Positions 7,404 through 13,690 of a DNA stretch of 19,833 nt are shown piece by piece. The translations under genes and the position numbers were made by a program. The stretch is taken from the NCBI GenBank assembly GCA_044370695.1, contig JBILVB010000061.1, forward strand, positions 1 through 19,833, read 5' to 3'. Within the stretch, counting starts at the first letter, position 1; every line of letters begins with the position of its first letter. Origin of the DNA: JBEIFW01 sp044370695 (GTDB taxonomy: Bacteria > Actinomycetota > Acidimicrobiia > Acidimicrobiales > Ilumatobacteraceae). Under the pieces are notes generated by a model. The model ran no database searches. It was given only the letters and a program-made list of their open reading frames with translations, and was not told the origin of the DNA.

Positions 7404-8099
7404 GTGCCCGTCGCCTCGTTCCACCTGGTGACCGAACGTCCCGGCCGCGCCCTGGTGGCCACCGCCCGCCTGGGCACCGACCGCCCCCGCCTGGCCCGCA
7501 CCCCCGGGCTGCGGTTCTGGCGGTTGCTGGGCACCGGCGCCGGGTCCGACACCGGTCCCGGCGTGCAGTGGGGACGCACGGCGCTGTTCGCCCTGTGGGA
7601 CGACGACACTGCGCTCGACGTATTTCTGGGCACCTCCCCCATCGCCCGGCGCTGGGCCGATGCGGCCGAGGCCTGGTCGGTGCGGCTCGACCCCGTCGCC
7701 GGCCACGGTCGCTGGCGCGGGGTCGACCTGGTCGGGACGTCGGGCCCGGGTGCCGTGGCCGACGAGGGCCCCGTGGCCGTCGTGACCCGCGCCGTCGTGC
7801 GGGCCCGGCGATGGGGGCGGTTCGCCGCGGCGAGCCGCGCGGTCGCCACCGAGGTGCGCGATGCCGACGGCCTGCTCCGGGTGGTCGGCATCGGCGAGGC
7901 GCCCGTCGGCCGGCAGGCCACGTTCAGCCTGTGGCGGGACCCCGCAGCGATCGAGTCGTTCGCCTACGGCCACCCCCGGCATCTCGACGCCGTGCGCCGC
8001 ACCCGCAGCGAGCGCTGGTACGGCGAGGAGCTGTTCGCCCGGTTCCGCCCCTACGCCTCGGTGGGCACCTGGGACGGCGCGGACCCGCTCGCAGGCTGA
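7404..8099 (+). CDS. CrtA-like (spheroidene monooxygenase family) protein
   Basis: The 231-residue protein resembles CrtA, the heme-containing carotenoid monooxygenase of purple bacteria that adds keto groups at acyclic carotenoid ends. Matching blocks in order are VASFHLVTERPGRALVATARL, ARTPGLRFWRLLGTG, TALFALWDDDTALDVFL, GPVAVVTRAVVR, LLRVVGIGEAPVGRQATFSLWRD, SFAYGHPRHLDAVRR, WYGEELFARFRPYASVGTWDGADPL. The C-terminal block is especially characteristic. Actinobacterial homologues are mostly uncharacterised. The next gene, on the opposite strand, encodes CrtZ, and the two 3' ends overlap by 49 bp, supporting a carotenoid role. The start is uncertain: GTG 7404 is preferred; an in-frame ATG at 7377 would overlap the divergent PlsY-like start. 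Confidence 0.8.
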   Translation: MPVASFHLVTERPGRALVATARLGTDRPRLARTPGLRFWRLLGTGAGSDTGPGVQWGRTALFALWDDDTALDVFLGTSPIARRWADAAEAWSVRLDPVAGHGRWRGVDLVGTSGPGAVADEGPVAVVTRAVVRARRWGRFAAASRAVATEVRDADGLLRVVGIGEAPVGRQATFSLWRDPAAIESFAYGHPRHLDAVRRTRSERWYGEELFARFRPYASVGTWDGADPLAG

Positions 8100-8542
8100 G
8101 CCTCGGCACGCTCGGCCCGGCGCCGCAACGCGCTCGGCACCACCGGCACGAGCATCCCGTACGGCTCGCCGTTGAACCGGTGGTGCATCCGGTGGGCGTC
8201 CTCCAGGGCCACCAGCGGCCGGGGCCGGCGACGACCGAGCGGCACCCGTGCGTGGATGAACCCGTCGTGCACGGCGGCGTACACCGCGCCGTAGGCGGTC
8301 ACCCCGATCCCGACCGGGACCAGCCATCCCCAGCCGTCGACGTTGAACCCCACGGCCAGCACCCCGCCGACGGCGAGCGCGAACACCACCGGGTACCAGT
8401 CGTTGCGCTCCAGTCGCCCCGTGCGGCGCCGGTGATGGCTGCGGTGCCAGCCCCAACCCGGTCCGTGCATGACCCACCGATGCACGGCATACGTGATCGG
8501 CTCCATCGCTACGAAGGCTGCGAGCGCGAGCAGGAATCCCAC
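8051..8542 (-). CDS. crtZ: Beta-carotene hydroxylase CrtZ (fatty acid hydroxylase superfamily)
   Basis: The 163-residue membrane-bound di-iron hydroxylase carries all four histidine motifs of CrtZ: HRWVMH (21-26), HRSHH (33-37), HDGFIH (92-97) and HRMHH (117-121). Two to four hydrophobic helices lie around residues 2-20 and 52-92. CrtZ adds hydroxyl groups at C3/C3' of beta-ionone rings to give zeaxanthin. The length is normal. GTG 8542 is chosen because it completes the first helix (VGFLLALAAFVAMEP) and lies 7 nt after a TAGGCT box; ATG 8506 would truncate the helix. It starts 10 bp after the stop of the second alpha/beta-hydrolase and overlaps the 3' end of the convergent CrtA-like gene. 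No crtE, crtB, crtI or crtY is visible in the window. Confidence 0.88.
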   Translation of the reverse strand: MGFLLALAAFVAMEPITYAVHRWVMHGPGWGWHRSHHRRRTGRLERNDWYPVVFALAVGGVLAVGFNVDGWGWLVPVGIGVTAYGAVYAAVHDGFIHARVPLGRRRPRPLVALEDAHRMHHRFNGEPYGMLVPVVPSALRRRAERAEAQPASGSAPSQVPTEA

Positions 8543-8549
8543 GTACCCG

Positions 8550-8555
8550 AGCCTA
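8550..8555 (-). promoter_or_regulatory. -10-like TAGGCT before crtZ
   Basis: On the minus strand TAGGCT ends 7 nt before the GTG start of crtZ. Its first three bases are also the stop codon of the upstream alpha/beta-hydrolase, so the TA could be coincidental. If real, it gives crtZ an internal leaderless promoter. Confidence 0.35.
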
Positions 8556-9242
8556 GGGGGCGCTCGGGCGGAGGCGCTCCACGCCGGCGGCCAGCGATTC
8601 GACCTCGGTGACGCCGTACTCCTCGACGACGGCCTGCAGCCAGCGGGGCCGGAACCGGCAGGCGACGAGGATCGGCTCGTCGAGGCCGGAACGGTGGACC
8701 GCGAGGCGGGCGAAGCTCGCGGCGTAGTCCGGCGGGCGCAGGTCGCGCGAGAGCTCGAGCAGCGCCCACGGATCCGGTGCCGTCGGTGTCGAGCCCGGCA
8801 CCGCGCCCGACGGCGCGACGTTGGGCATCGGCACACCGGGGCCCTCGGCCTCGCCGGCGAGGCCGGCGCCGTCGGCCAGCAGCACGCCGCGGACCAGCGT
8901 GGGGCGGGCCCCGGCGATCAGCAACGCCACGTAGGCACCCAGTCCCTGACCGACCACGGCGCACGGTCCGAGCACCGACAGCGCTGCGTCGACGTCGCCC
9001 ATCAGGGCCTCGCACGAGTACCCACCGCCGAGGGGCACCGTGGACGACCCGTGCCCCGTGAAGTCCAGGCCCCAGACGTCCCCCGGCCACCGGGCGGCCC
9101 ACGCCGGCACGTCGTCCGGGGTGCCCAGGCCGAGGGCGTGCAGGAGCAGCAGGCCCGGCGCGAGCTCCCCGGCGCGAAGCCGATGCAGCGCCAGCGTGCT
9201 GCGGTTGTGGACCACGGTGCGGGTCGGGGTGCGCTGCGTCAT
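8553..9242 (-). CDS. Alpha/beta-hydrolase fold protein lacking the catalytic serine
   Basis: This 229-residue protein has the alpha/beta-hydrolase layout: LLLLHALGLG (31-40, oxyanion-hole HG-like strand), VWGLDFTGHGSS (56-67, the conserved D-x-x-G-H-G-x-S turn), and the nucleophile elbow CAVVGQGLGAYVAL. In the elbow the expected G-x-S-x-G is G-Q-G-L-G, so residue 100 is Gly (codon GGA) in place of the nucleophile. No DAGH-type catalytic His is seen near the C-terminus, and the protein is shorter than usual. It may be a pseudoenzyme with a binding or partner role. Its ATG overlaps the stop of the intact hydrolase upstream (ATGA, 4 bp), implying cotranslation. The gene has no internal stop or frameshift, so it does not look like a decaying pseudogene. 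Confidence 0.8.
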   Translation of the reverse strand: MTQRTPTRTVVHNRSTLALHRLRAGELAPGLLLLHALGLGTPDDVPAWAARWPGDVWGLDFTGHGSSTVPLGGGYSCEALMGDVDAALSVLGPCAVVGQGLGAYVALLIAGARPTLVRGVLLADGAGLAGEAEGPGVPMPNVAPSGAVPGSTPTAPDPWALLELSRDLRPPDYAASFARLAVHRSGLDEPILVACRFRPRWLQAVVEEYGVTEVESLAAGVERLRPSAP

Positions 9243-10162
9243 CGGTGATCCTCGAGGAACGACAGGATCTCGCCGGCGACGACGTCGGGCTGCTCGATGT
9301 GGACGAAGTGCCCGGCATCGGCCAACTGCACGAACCGGTGCACCGGCGGCAGGTAGGGCACCACGTCGTCGGGTGTTGTGCCCCACCCCATCGGCTCGGT
9401 CTGCATGCCGAGGATCCCCAGGAACGGCATCGCGAGGCCGGCCATGCGCAACTGGTGCCACTCCGGCCGGAACGGTCCGAACCCGCCGAAGCGGAACGAC
9501 GGGTCGAGCTTCCAGCGCCAGCCGTCGTCGTCGTGCTGCGCTCCGATCGACGCGATGTACCGCAGCCACCCGGCGGGGAGACGGGGATTGAGCTTGCCCC
9601 GGCGCTCGGCGAGCTCCTCGAGCGTGCCCGGCTTGCGGTGGAAGCTCGCCGTCTGGCGGCGATGATCGAGCCACGCCTCGAGGTCGGCGGCCTGCATGCG
9701 GGTGCGCTGCCGGTCGGGCATGTCGGGCACGGGTCGCTTGGACGGCATGCCGTCGAGGTTGACCGCATGGCTCACCCGGTGGGGGAGCGCGTCGGCGAAC
9801 GACATGAGCAGCCCGCCCCCCTTGGAATGTCCCACGATGGGTACCGCGTCGGCGGGCTCGACCGAGGCGATCACCTCGTGCATGTCGCGCAGGTCGGCCT
9901 CCCACGAGTACAGCCCGACCTTGTCGCTGTCGCCGTGGCCGCGCTGGTCCCAGCTGACGACCCGCCACCCGGCGGCGGCCAGGCGGGGGGCGAGCAGGTC
10001 GTAGGTGGCGGCGAAATCGAGCCCGCCGTGCACGCAGAACAACGGGGGGCCGTCCGCCGGTCCCCATTCGTACGTCGCGATGCCGACGCCGTAGGCGTCC
10101 ACGATCCGGCGCCGCTCGGGCCTCGCTGCGCCGGGAAAACGGATCTCCGGGGCCTCACTCAT
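9239..10162 (-). CDS. Alpha/beta-hydrolase, catalytically complete
   Basis: The 307-residue enzyme has the full alpha/beta-hydrolase machinery. LFCVHGGLDF (41-50) is the oxyanion loop, VVSWDQRGHGDSD (68-80) the conserved turn, IVGHSKGGGLLM (109-120) the nucleophile elbow with Ser113, and LADAGHFVHIEQPD carries the catalytic His285. A cap-domain insertion lies between about residues 135 and 245, with many Arg and aromatic residues. Members hydrolyse esters, epoxides, C-C bonds or lactones; the substrate here is unknown. The length is standard. It is the first gene of a minus-strand cluster with the serine-less paralogue and crtZ. No clear TANNNT box or well-spaced Shine-Dalgarno is seen before the ATG. 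Confidence 0.9.
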   Translation of the reverse strand: MSEAPEIRFPGAARPERRRIVDAYGVGIATYEWGPADGPPLFCVHGGLDFAATYDLLAPRLAAAGWRVVSWDQRGHGDSDKVGLYSWEADLRDMHEVIASVEPADAVPIVGHSKGGGLLMSFADALPHRVSHAVNLDGMPSKRPVPDMPDRQRTRMQAADLEAWLDHRRQTASFHRKPGTLEELAERRGKLNPRLPAGWLRYIASIGAQHDDDGWRWKLDPSFRFGGFGPFRPEWHQLRMAGLAMPFLGILGMQTEPMGWGTTPDDVVPYLPPVHRFVQLADAGHFVHIEQPDVVAGEILSFLEDHR

Positions 10163-10207
10163 GGCTCCGCAAGCCTGACATGCGACCGCCGGGGCGTCCC
10201 AACGGGG

Positions 10208-10213
10208 TACCCT
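10208..10213 (+). promoter_or_regulatory. -10-like TACCCT, promoter of LysM lipoprotein
   Basis: TACCCT lies within the palindrome GGGTACCC (10205-10212), 30 nt before the ATG at 10244. This would give a leader of about 24 nt containing a purine-rich AGAGGGGG (10231-10238), 5 nt before the start, as ribosome binding site. It is one of the few leadered-looking genes in the window. Confidence 0.4.
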
Positions 10214-10243
10214 CGCCTTCTCGCCGGCCGAGAGGGGGCCACG

Positions 10244-10687
10244 ATGGTTCGGGGTAGCGGAGTGCGAGCGACGACGCTGACATTGCTGACGCTGCTGGTC
10301 GCCACCGCGGCGGCCTGCGGCGACGACGACAGTGCCTCACCCGCAGCGACGACCAAGACGCCGGTGACCACGATCGTGTCCACCCTCGCGACGACGACCA
10401 CGCTCGCGCCGACGACCACCACCACGATCGCGACGACCACCACCACGCCGGCGCCCACGGAGTACGTCGTGGTCGCCGGCGACACGCTCAGCGGCATCGC
10501 CCGGAAGCTGGGCGTCGACCTGCAGGCGCTGATCACGCTGAACGAGATCACCAACCCGAACCGCGTCGTCGTCGGCCAGAAGCTGAAGATCCCGCCGACC
10601 ACCGCCCCCACGACCACCAAGTCGCCGGGCACGGTCGGCACGTCCACCACGGCGAAGGCGACCACCACGACCGCCAAGGCCCCCTAG
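10244..10687 (+). CDS. LysM-domain lipoprotein with Thr-rich linkers
   Basis: The 147-residue secreted protein has a signal peptide with a hydrophobic core (TLTLLTLLVATAAA) and Cys25 in a lipobox-like ATAAAC context, followed by GDDD. A threonine-rich linker runs from about residue 36 to 72. One canonical LysM domain spans residues 73-117 (YVVVAGDTLSGIARKLGV...VVVGQKLKIP), and a second Thr/Lys/Ala-rich tail follows. LysM domains bind N-acetylglucosamine-containing glycans, so this is probably a lipid-anchored peptidoglycan-binding protein without its own enzymatic domain. The runs of ACC/ACG codons form low-complexity DNA but are coding. The start is supported by AGAGGGGG upstream. Confidence 0.88.
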   Translation: MVRGSGVRATTLTLLTLLVATAAACGDDDSASPAATTKTPVTTIVSTLATTTTLAPTTTTTIATTTTTPAPTEYVVVAGDTLSGIARKLGVDLQALITLNEITNPNRVVVGQKLKIPPTTAPTTTKSPGTVGTSTTAKATTTTAKAP

Positions 10688-10704
10688 GCGTCGCGGTCGG
10701 CCGT

Positions 10705-11250
10705 TCAGGCGTCGAAGGGGAAGCCCAGGTCGGGCGCACTCGCCAGCGCCGCGAACGCGAAGCCGTGGTCGGCGGCGACGGCTGCGGCGGTGCCTCCCCG
10801 GTCCACGAGCGCCAGGATGAGGACGACCTCGGCCCCGAACTCGCGCACCACCGTCGCCGCCTCCAGGGCCGAGACCCCCCGGGTCGCGGTGTCCTCGGTG
10901 ACGACGACCTTGTCGCCGGGTTGGAGTGCCCCGGCGATCCGCCCGGCCACCCCGTGGTCCTTGGCCTCCTTGCGGATCGAGAAGCTGCGCAGCGCCCGAC
11001 CCCGGGTCGCGGCGACGGCGGCCACCCCGTAGGCCACCGGGTCGGCCCCCATGGTCAGACCCCCGATGGCCGTCGCGTCGGCGGGGATGACCTCGAGCGC
11101 GGCGTCGGCCACGAGCAGGATCCCGTCGGGTCGGCAGGCGGTCTGCTTGGTGTCGAGGAACCACGACGACCGCTTGCCCGACTTGAGGACGAAATCGCCG
11201 CGGCGAACCGAATGCGTCAGCAGGTGCTCGATCAACGGTCGGCGGTCCAT
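10705..11250 (-). CDS. pyrE: Orotate phosphoribosyltransferase
   Basis: The 181-residue enzyme joins orotate to PRPP to form orotidine 5'-phosphate, the fifth step of UMP synthesis. The start region HSVRRGDFVLKSGKRSSWFLDTK, the flexible-loop motif RKEAKDHG (93-100), and the PRPP-binding loop VVVTEDTATRGVSALEAA (115-132) are all intact. The length is normal for short bacterial PyrE. ATG 11250 is chosen because it lies 7 nt after a TACCGT box; upstream in-frame codons would run into the divergent gene. Its 3' end faces the LysM gene with 17 bp between stops. Confidence 0.93.
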   Translation of the reverse strand: MDRRPLIEHLLTHSVRRGDFVLKSGKRSSWFLDTKQTACRPDGILLVADAALEVIPADATAIGGLTMGADPVAYGVAAVAATRGRALRSFSIRKEAKDHGVAGRIAGALQPGDKVVVTEDTATRGVSALEAATVVREFGAEVVLILALVDRGGTAAAVAADHGFAFAALASAPDLGFPFDA

Positions 11251-11257
11251 CCCCGGG

Positions 11258-11267
11258 ACGGTACCGT
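11258..11267. promoter_or_regulatory. Symmetric bidirectional -10 palindrome ACGGTACCGT
   Basis: The perfect 10-bp palindrome ACGGTACCGT contains TACCGT on both strands. On the plus strand it is 8 nt before the GTG (11276) of the LLM oxidoreductase; on the minus strand it is 7 nt before the ATG (11250) of pyrE. Only 25 bp separate the two start codons and neither has a Shine-Dalgarno, so both transcripts are probably leaderless and mutually exclusive at any instant. Confidence 0.55.
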
Positions 11268-11275
11268 CGACCCCC

Positions 11276-12205
11276 GTGGAGTTGCGCATCTTCGTCGAAC
11301 CCCAACAGGGCGCCGACTACGAGACCTTGCTGACGATGGCCCGGGCAGCCGAGGCGTTCGGGTTCGGCGGGTTCTTCCGCTCCGACCATTACCTGAAGAT
11401 GGGCGACGTCTCCGGTGAGCCGGGCCCGACCGACGCGTGGGTGACGCTGGCCGGCCTGGCCCGGGACACCCGCACCATCCGCCTCGGCACCCTCGTGTGC
11501 TCGGCCACGTTCCGGCTTCCGGGTCCGCTTGCGGTCACCGTCGCCCAGGTCGACCGGATGAGCGGGGGCCGGGTGGAGCTCGGCCTCGGCGCCGGGTGGT
11601 ACGAGGCCGAGCACACGGCCTACGGCATCCCGTTCCCCTCGCTCGGCGAGCGCTTCGAACGGCTCCACGAGCAGCTCGCGATCGTGACGGGGATGTGGAC
11701 GACGCCGCCCGGCGGCCGATTCGACTACGACGGCCGCCACTATCGGGTCGCTGACTCCCCCGCCCTGCCGAAACCGTTGCAGGCCAGGGTCCCGGTGATC
11801 ATCGGCGGGGCCGGCAAGCGGCGCACGCCGCGCCTCGCCGCGCAGTTCGCGACCGAGTTCAACCTGCCGTTCGCGCCGCTCACGACCTTCACCACACAGA
11901 CCGACCGGGTACGCGTGGCCTGTGAGCGCATCGCCCGCGACCCGGCGTCGATGGTCATGTCCGCGGCGTTGGTGCTGTGCGTCGGCCGCGACGAGCCCGA
12001 GATCCGTCGGCGCGCCGCAGCCATCGGACGCGATCCGGGCGAGCTGCGTACCAACGGCGCGGCCGGCACGGTCGGCGAGGTACTGCATCGCCTCGAGGCC
12101 TGGAAGGACGCGGGCGCACAGCGCATGTACCTCCAGGTGCTCGACCTGGGCGACCTCGACCACCTCCACCTCGTGGCCCAGGAGATCCTGCCCCACCTGC
12201 GGTGA
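11276..12205 (+). CDS. LLM class F420-dependent oxidoreductase (TIGR03560-like)
   Basis: The 309-residue luciferase-like TIM-barrel protein begins LRIFVEPQQGADYETLLTMARAAE. It contains FFRSDHYLKMG, GPTDAWVTLAGLARDT, RLGTLVCSATFRLPGPLAVTVAQVDRMSGGRVELGLGAGWYEAEHTAYGIPFP and ALPKPLQARVPVIIGGAGKRRTPRLAA. These match a well-populated actinobacterial family annotated as F420-dependent. The substrate is unknown. It is only distantly similar to the LLM protein at 2799-3674. GTG 11276 is the only start that fits the beginning of the first beta-strand. The gene is 40 bp upstream of an SDR in the same direction, and the two may be cotranscribed. Confidence 0.88.
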   Translation: MELRIFVEPQQGADYETLLTMARAAEAFGFGGFFRSDHYLKMGDVSGEPGPTDAWVTLAGLARDTRTIRLGTLVCSATFRLPGPLAVTVAQVDRMSGGRVELGLGAGWYEAEHTAYGIPFPSLGERFERLHEQLAIVTGMWTTPPGGRFDYDGRHYRVADSPALPKPLQARVPVIIGGAGKRRTPRLAAQFATEFNLPFAPLTTFTTQTDRVRVACERIARDPASMVMSAALVLCVGRDEPEIRRRAAAIGRDPGELRTNGAAGTVGEVLHRLEAWKDAGAQRMYLQVLDLGDLDHLHLVAQEILPHLR

Positions 12206-12233
12206 GCCGTCCCTGCCGGGTCGACCGCCGTGC

Positions 12234-12239
12234 TAGCAA
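12234..12239 (+). promoter_or_regulatory. Weak -10-like TAGCAA before SDR
   Basis: TAGCAA ends 6 nt before the ATG at 12246, the same spacing as the good boxes, but its last base is A rather than T. The local context (GCTAGC) resembles the box before the FAD oxidoreductase. Confidence 0.3.
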
Positions 12240-12245
12240 CGGCCC

Positions 12246-12983
12246 ATGGGACGACTCGACGGCAAGGTGGCGTTGATCTCGGGCGGCGCGCGTGGCCAGG
12301 GTGCCGCCGAGGCCGAGTTGATGGTGGCCGAGGGGGCCTCGGTGGTGATCGGCGATGTACTGGACGACGACGGTGAACGCACGGCTGCGGCGCTCGGGCC
12401 TGCGGCCGCCTACCACCACCTCGACGTCACGGACCCGGCCCAGTGGGCGGCGATCGTGGCGTTCACCGTCTCGCGGTTCGGCCGGATCGACGTGTTGGTC
12501 AACAACGCCGGCATCTTCCGGATCCAGCCGATGACGGACACGTCGCTGGAGGACTACCGGCGGATCATGGAGGTGAACGCGACCGGCGTGTTCCTGGGCA
12601 TGCAGGCGGTCGCCCCGGGCTTGGTCGCGCAGCGCAGCGGTTCGATCATCAACATCTCCTCGATCGCCGGTCTGCGGGGATCCGGCATGGCGTTCGCGTA
12701 CTCGACGTCGAAGTGGGCCGTGCGCGGGATGACCAAGGCCGTCGCCCAGGAACTCGCGCCGCACGGTGTGCGGTGCAACTCCGTCCACCCGGGGATCATC
12801 GCAACGCCGATGGCCGACGAGTTCGACCGGGTGGGCGTTCGGGAGCTCGTGCAGTCGCGGATCCCCGTCGGTCACGAGGCGGGACCCGAGGAGGTTGCGA
12901 AGCTCGTGCTGTTCCTCGCCTCCGACGACAGCGTCTACTGCACCGGCAGCGAGTTCGTCGTCGACGGCGGGATGACGGCCTGA
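12246..12983 (+). CDS. SDR family NAD(P)-dependent oxidoreductase (hydroxysteroid dehydrogenase-like)
   Basis: The 245-residue classical short-chain dehydrogenase has the cofactor loop SGGARGQG (12-19), NNAG (86-89), and the catalytic residues Ser139, Tyr152 and Lys156 (ISSIAG and YSTSK). VDGGMTA ends the protein as is usual. ARGQG in place of ARGIG is common among members annotated as 3-alpha or 20-beta hydroxysteroid dehydrogenases and glucose 1-dehydrogenases. An Asp at the end of beta-2 (VIGDV) suggests NAD preference. The substrate is unknown. It is followed by a strong bidirectional terminator hairpin. Confidence 0.9.
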   Translation: MGRLDGKVALISGGARGQGAAEAELMVAEGASVVIGDVLDDDGERTAAALGPAAAYHHLDVTDPAQWAAIVAFTVSRFGRIDVLVNNAGIFRIQPMTDTSLEDYRRIMEVNATGVFLGMQAVAPGLVAQRSGSIINISSIAGLRGSGMAFAYSTSKWAVRGMTKAVAQELAPHGVRCNSVHPGIIATPMADEFDRVGVRELVQSRIPVGHEAGPEEVAKLVLFLASDDSVYCTGSEFVVDGGMTA

Positions 12984-12987
12984 CGCG

Positions 12988-13022
12988 CACCGGGGCGGCA
13001 CGCTCGGCGTGCCGCCCCGGTG
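12988..13022. terminator. 15-bp perfect hairpin between SDR and tRNA-Tyr
   Basis: Arms 12988-13002 (CACCGGGGCGGCACG) and 13008-13022 are exact reverse complements with a 5-nt loop (CTCGG). It starts 4 bp after the SDR stop and ends 7 bp past the 3' end of the convergent tRNA-Tyr, so it can terminate both. There is no T-tract on either side, as is usual for actinobacterial terminators. Confidence 0.8.
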
Positions 13023-13029
13023 TCGCCTG

Positions 13030-13111
13030 TGGGCCGGGAAGGATTCGAACCTCCGTAGGCTGTGCCGGCTGATTTACAGTCAGCTCCCTTTGGCCACTCG
13101 GGCACCGACCC
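13030..13111 (-). tRNA. tRNA-Tyr (GTA)
   Basis: The minus strand folds as an 82-nt class II tRNA. The acceptor stem is GGGTCGG paired to CCGGCCC plus discriminator A. The D arm contains GAGTGGCCAAAGGG. The anticodon stem GCTGA/TCAGC holds loop CTGTAAA with anticodon GTA (13075-13077), which reads TAC/TAT. A long variable arm and a T arm with loop TTCGAAT follow. A long variable arm is expected for bacterial tRNA-Tyr. CCA is not encoded. A TATCGT box lies 10 nt upstream of the 5' end. Confidence 0.95.
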
Positions 13112-13121
13112 AGGGAGGCGA

Positions 13122-13127
13122 ACGATA
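13122..13127 (-). promoter_or_regulatory. -10-like TATCGT of tRNA-Tyr
   Basis: On the minus strand TATCGT ends 10 nt before the mature tRNA 5' end, leaving a very short 5' leader for RNase P. I see no clear -35 element. Confidence 0.45.
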
Positions 13128-13166
13128 GCGACCCGGGGCGTCCGGCTCCACCGCAGATCCCGTTGG

Positions 13167-13172
13167 TAGCGT
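13167..13172 (+). promoter_or_regulatory. -10-like TAGCGT, leaderless promoter of YajQ-family gene
   Basis: TAGCGT ends 8 nt before the ATG at 13181 and no Shine-Dalgarno precedes the start. It faces the tRNA-Tyr promoter about 40 bp away on the other strand. Confidence 0.45.
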
Positions 13173-13180
13173 CGGCGGCG

Positions 13181-13669
13181 ATGCCCAGCTTCGACATCGT
13201 GTCCGACGTGGACCGCCAAGAGGTCCGCAACGCCGTCGACCAGGCCCAGCGCGAGCTCACCACCCGCTTCGACTTCAAGGGCACCAACTCCTCGATCGAG
13301 CAGGCCGACCTCGTCCTCACCCTGCGCTCGGTCAGCGACGATCGACTTCGAGCCGTCCGCCAGGTGCTCGAGGAGCGCCTGGTCAAGCGCGGTGTCTCGC
13401 TCAAGGGGATCGACTGGGGCAAGGTGGAGGAGGCCGCCGGTGGCACCTACCGCCAGGTCGTCACCATCACGGTGGGGATCGGGGCCGACAAGGCCAAGGA
13501 GATCAACCGCCTGCTGAAGGACAAGGGCCCCAAGGGGGTGTCGTCACAGACGCAGGGCGAGCAGATCCGGGTGACCGGCAAGAAGCGCGACGACCTCCAG
13601 GCCGCCATCGCCCTGCTCAAGGGTGCCGATCTCGGCCTGCCCCTGCAGTTCGAGAACTTCCGCGACTGA
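13181..13669 (+). CDS. YajQ family cyclic di-GMP/nucleotide-binding protein
   Basis: The 162-residue cytoplasmic protein matches YajQ (UPF0234) over its full length. It starts MPSFDIVSDVDRQEVRNAVDQA, then TRFDFKGTNSSIEQ, VLEERLVKRGVSLKGIDWG, GADKAKEINRLLKDKGPKGVSSQTQGEQIRVTGKKRDDLQ, and ends LPLQFENFRD. Family members bind cyclic di-GMP or other nucleotides; the XC_3703 homologue in Xanthomonas acts with a transcription factor. The role in actinobacteria is not established. ATG 13181 gives the canonical N-terminus; an upstream in-frame start would add residues not seen in the family. It converges on the HAD phosphatase with 21 bp between the stops. Confidence 0.92.
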   Translation: MPSFDIVSDVDRQEVRNAVDQAQRELTTRFDFKGTNSSIEQADLVLTLRSVSDDRLRAVRQVLEERLVKRGVSLKGIDWGKVEEAAGGTYRQVVTITVGIGADKAKEINRLLKDKGPKGVSSQTQGEQIRVTGKKRDDLQAAIALLKGADLGLPLQFENFRD

Positions 13670-13690
13670 CGGCGCGAAGCGACCCGGTCC

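Noticed and set aside
8553..9242. Serine-less alpha/beta-hydrolase as a pseudogene
   Set aside because: No frameshift or internal stop is present, the start is coupled to the upstream gene, and other fold motifs are intact, so I list it as an intact gene for a probable pseudoenzyme.
10355..10460. Possible short tandem repeat of ACC/ACG triplets
   Set aside because: It encodes the threonine-rich linker of the LysM lipoprotein and continues in frame into a canonical LysM domain, so it is coding low complexity rather than a separate repeat element.
10337..12196. Minus-strand open frame of 619 codons across the LysM, pyrE and LLM genes
   Set aside because: It crosses three genes with clear domains in other frames, and its own translation has no family signature.
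13030..13111. tRNA-Tyr as an integration site for a mobile element
   Set aside because: No integrase, no repeat of the tRNA 3' end and no atypical composition are seen nearby; the neighbours are an ordinary SDR and a YajQ-family gene.
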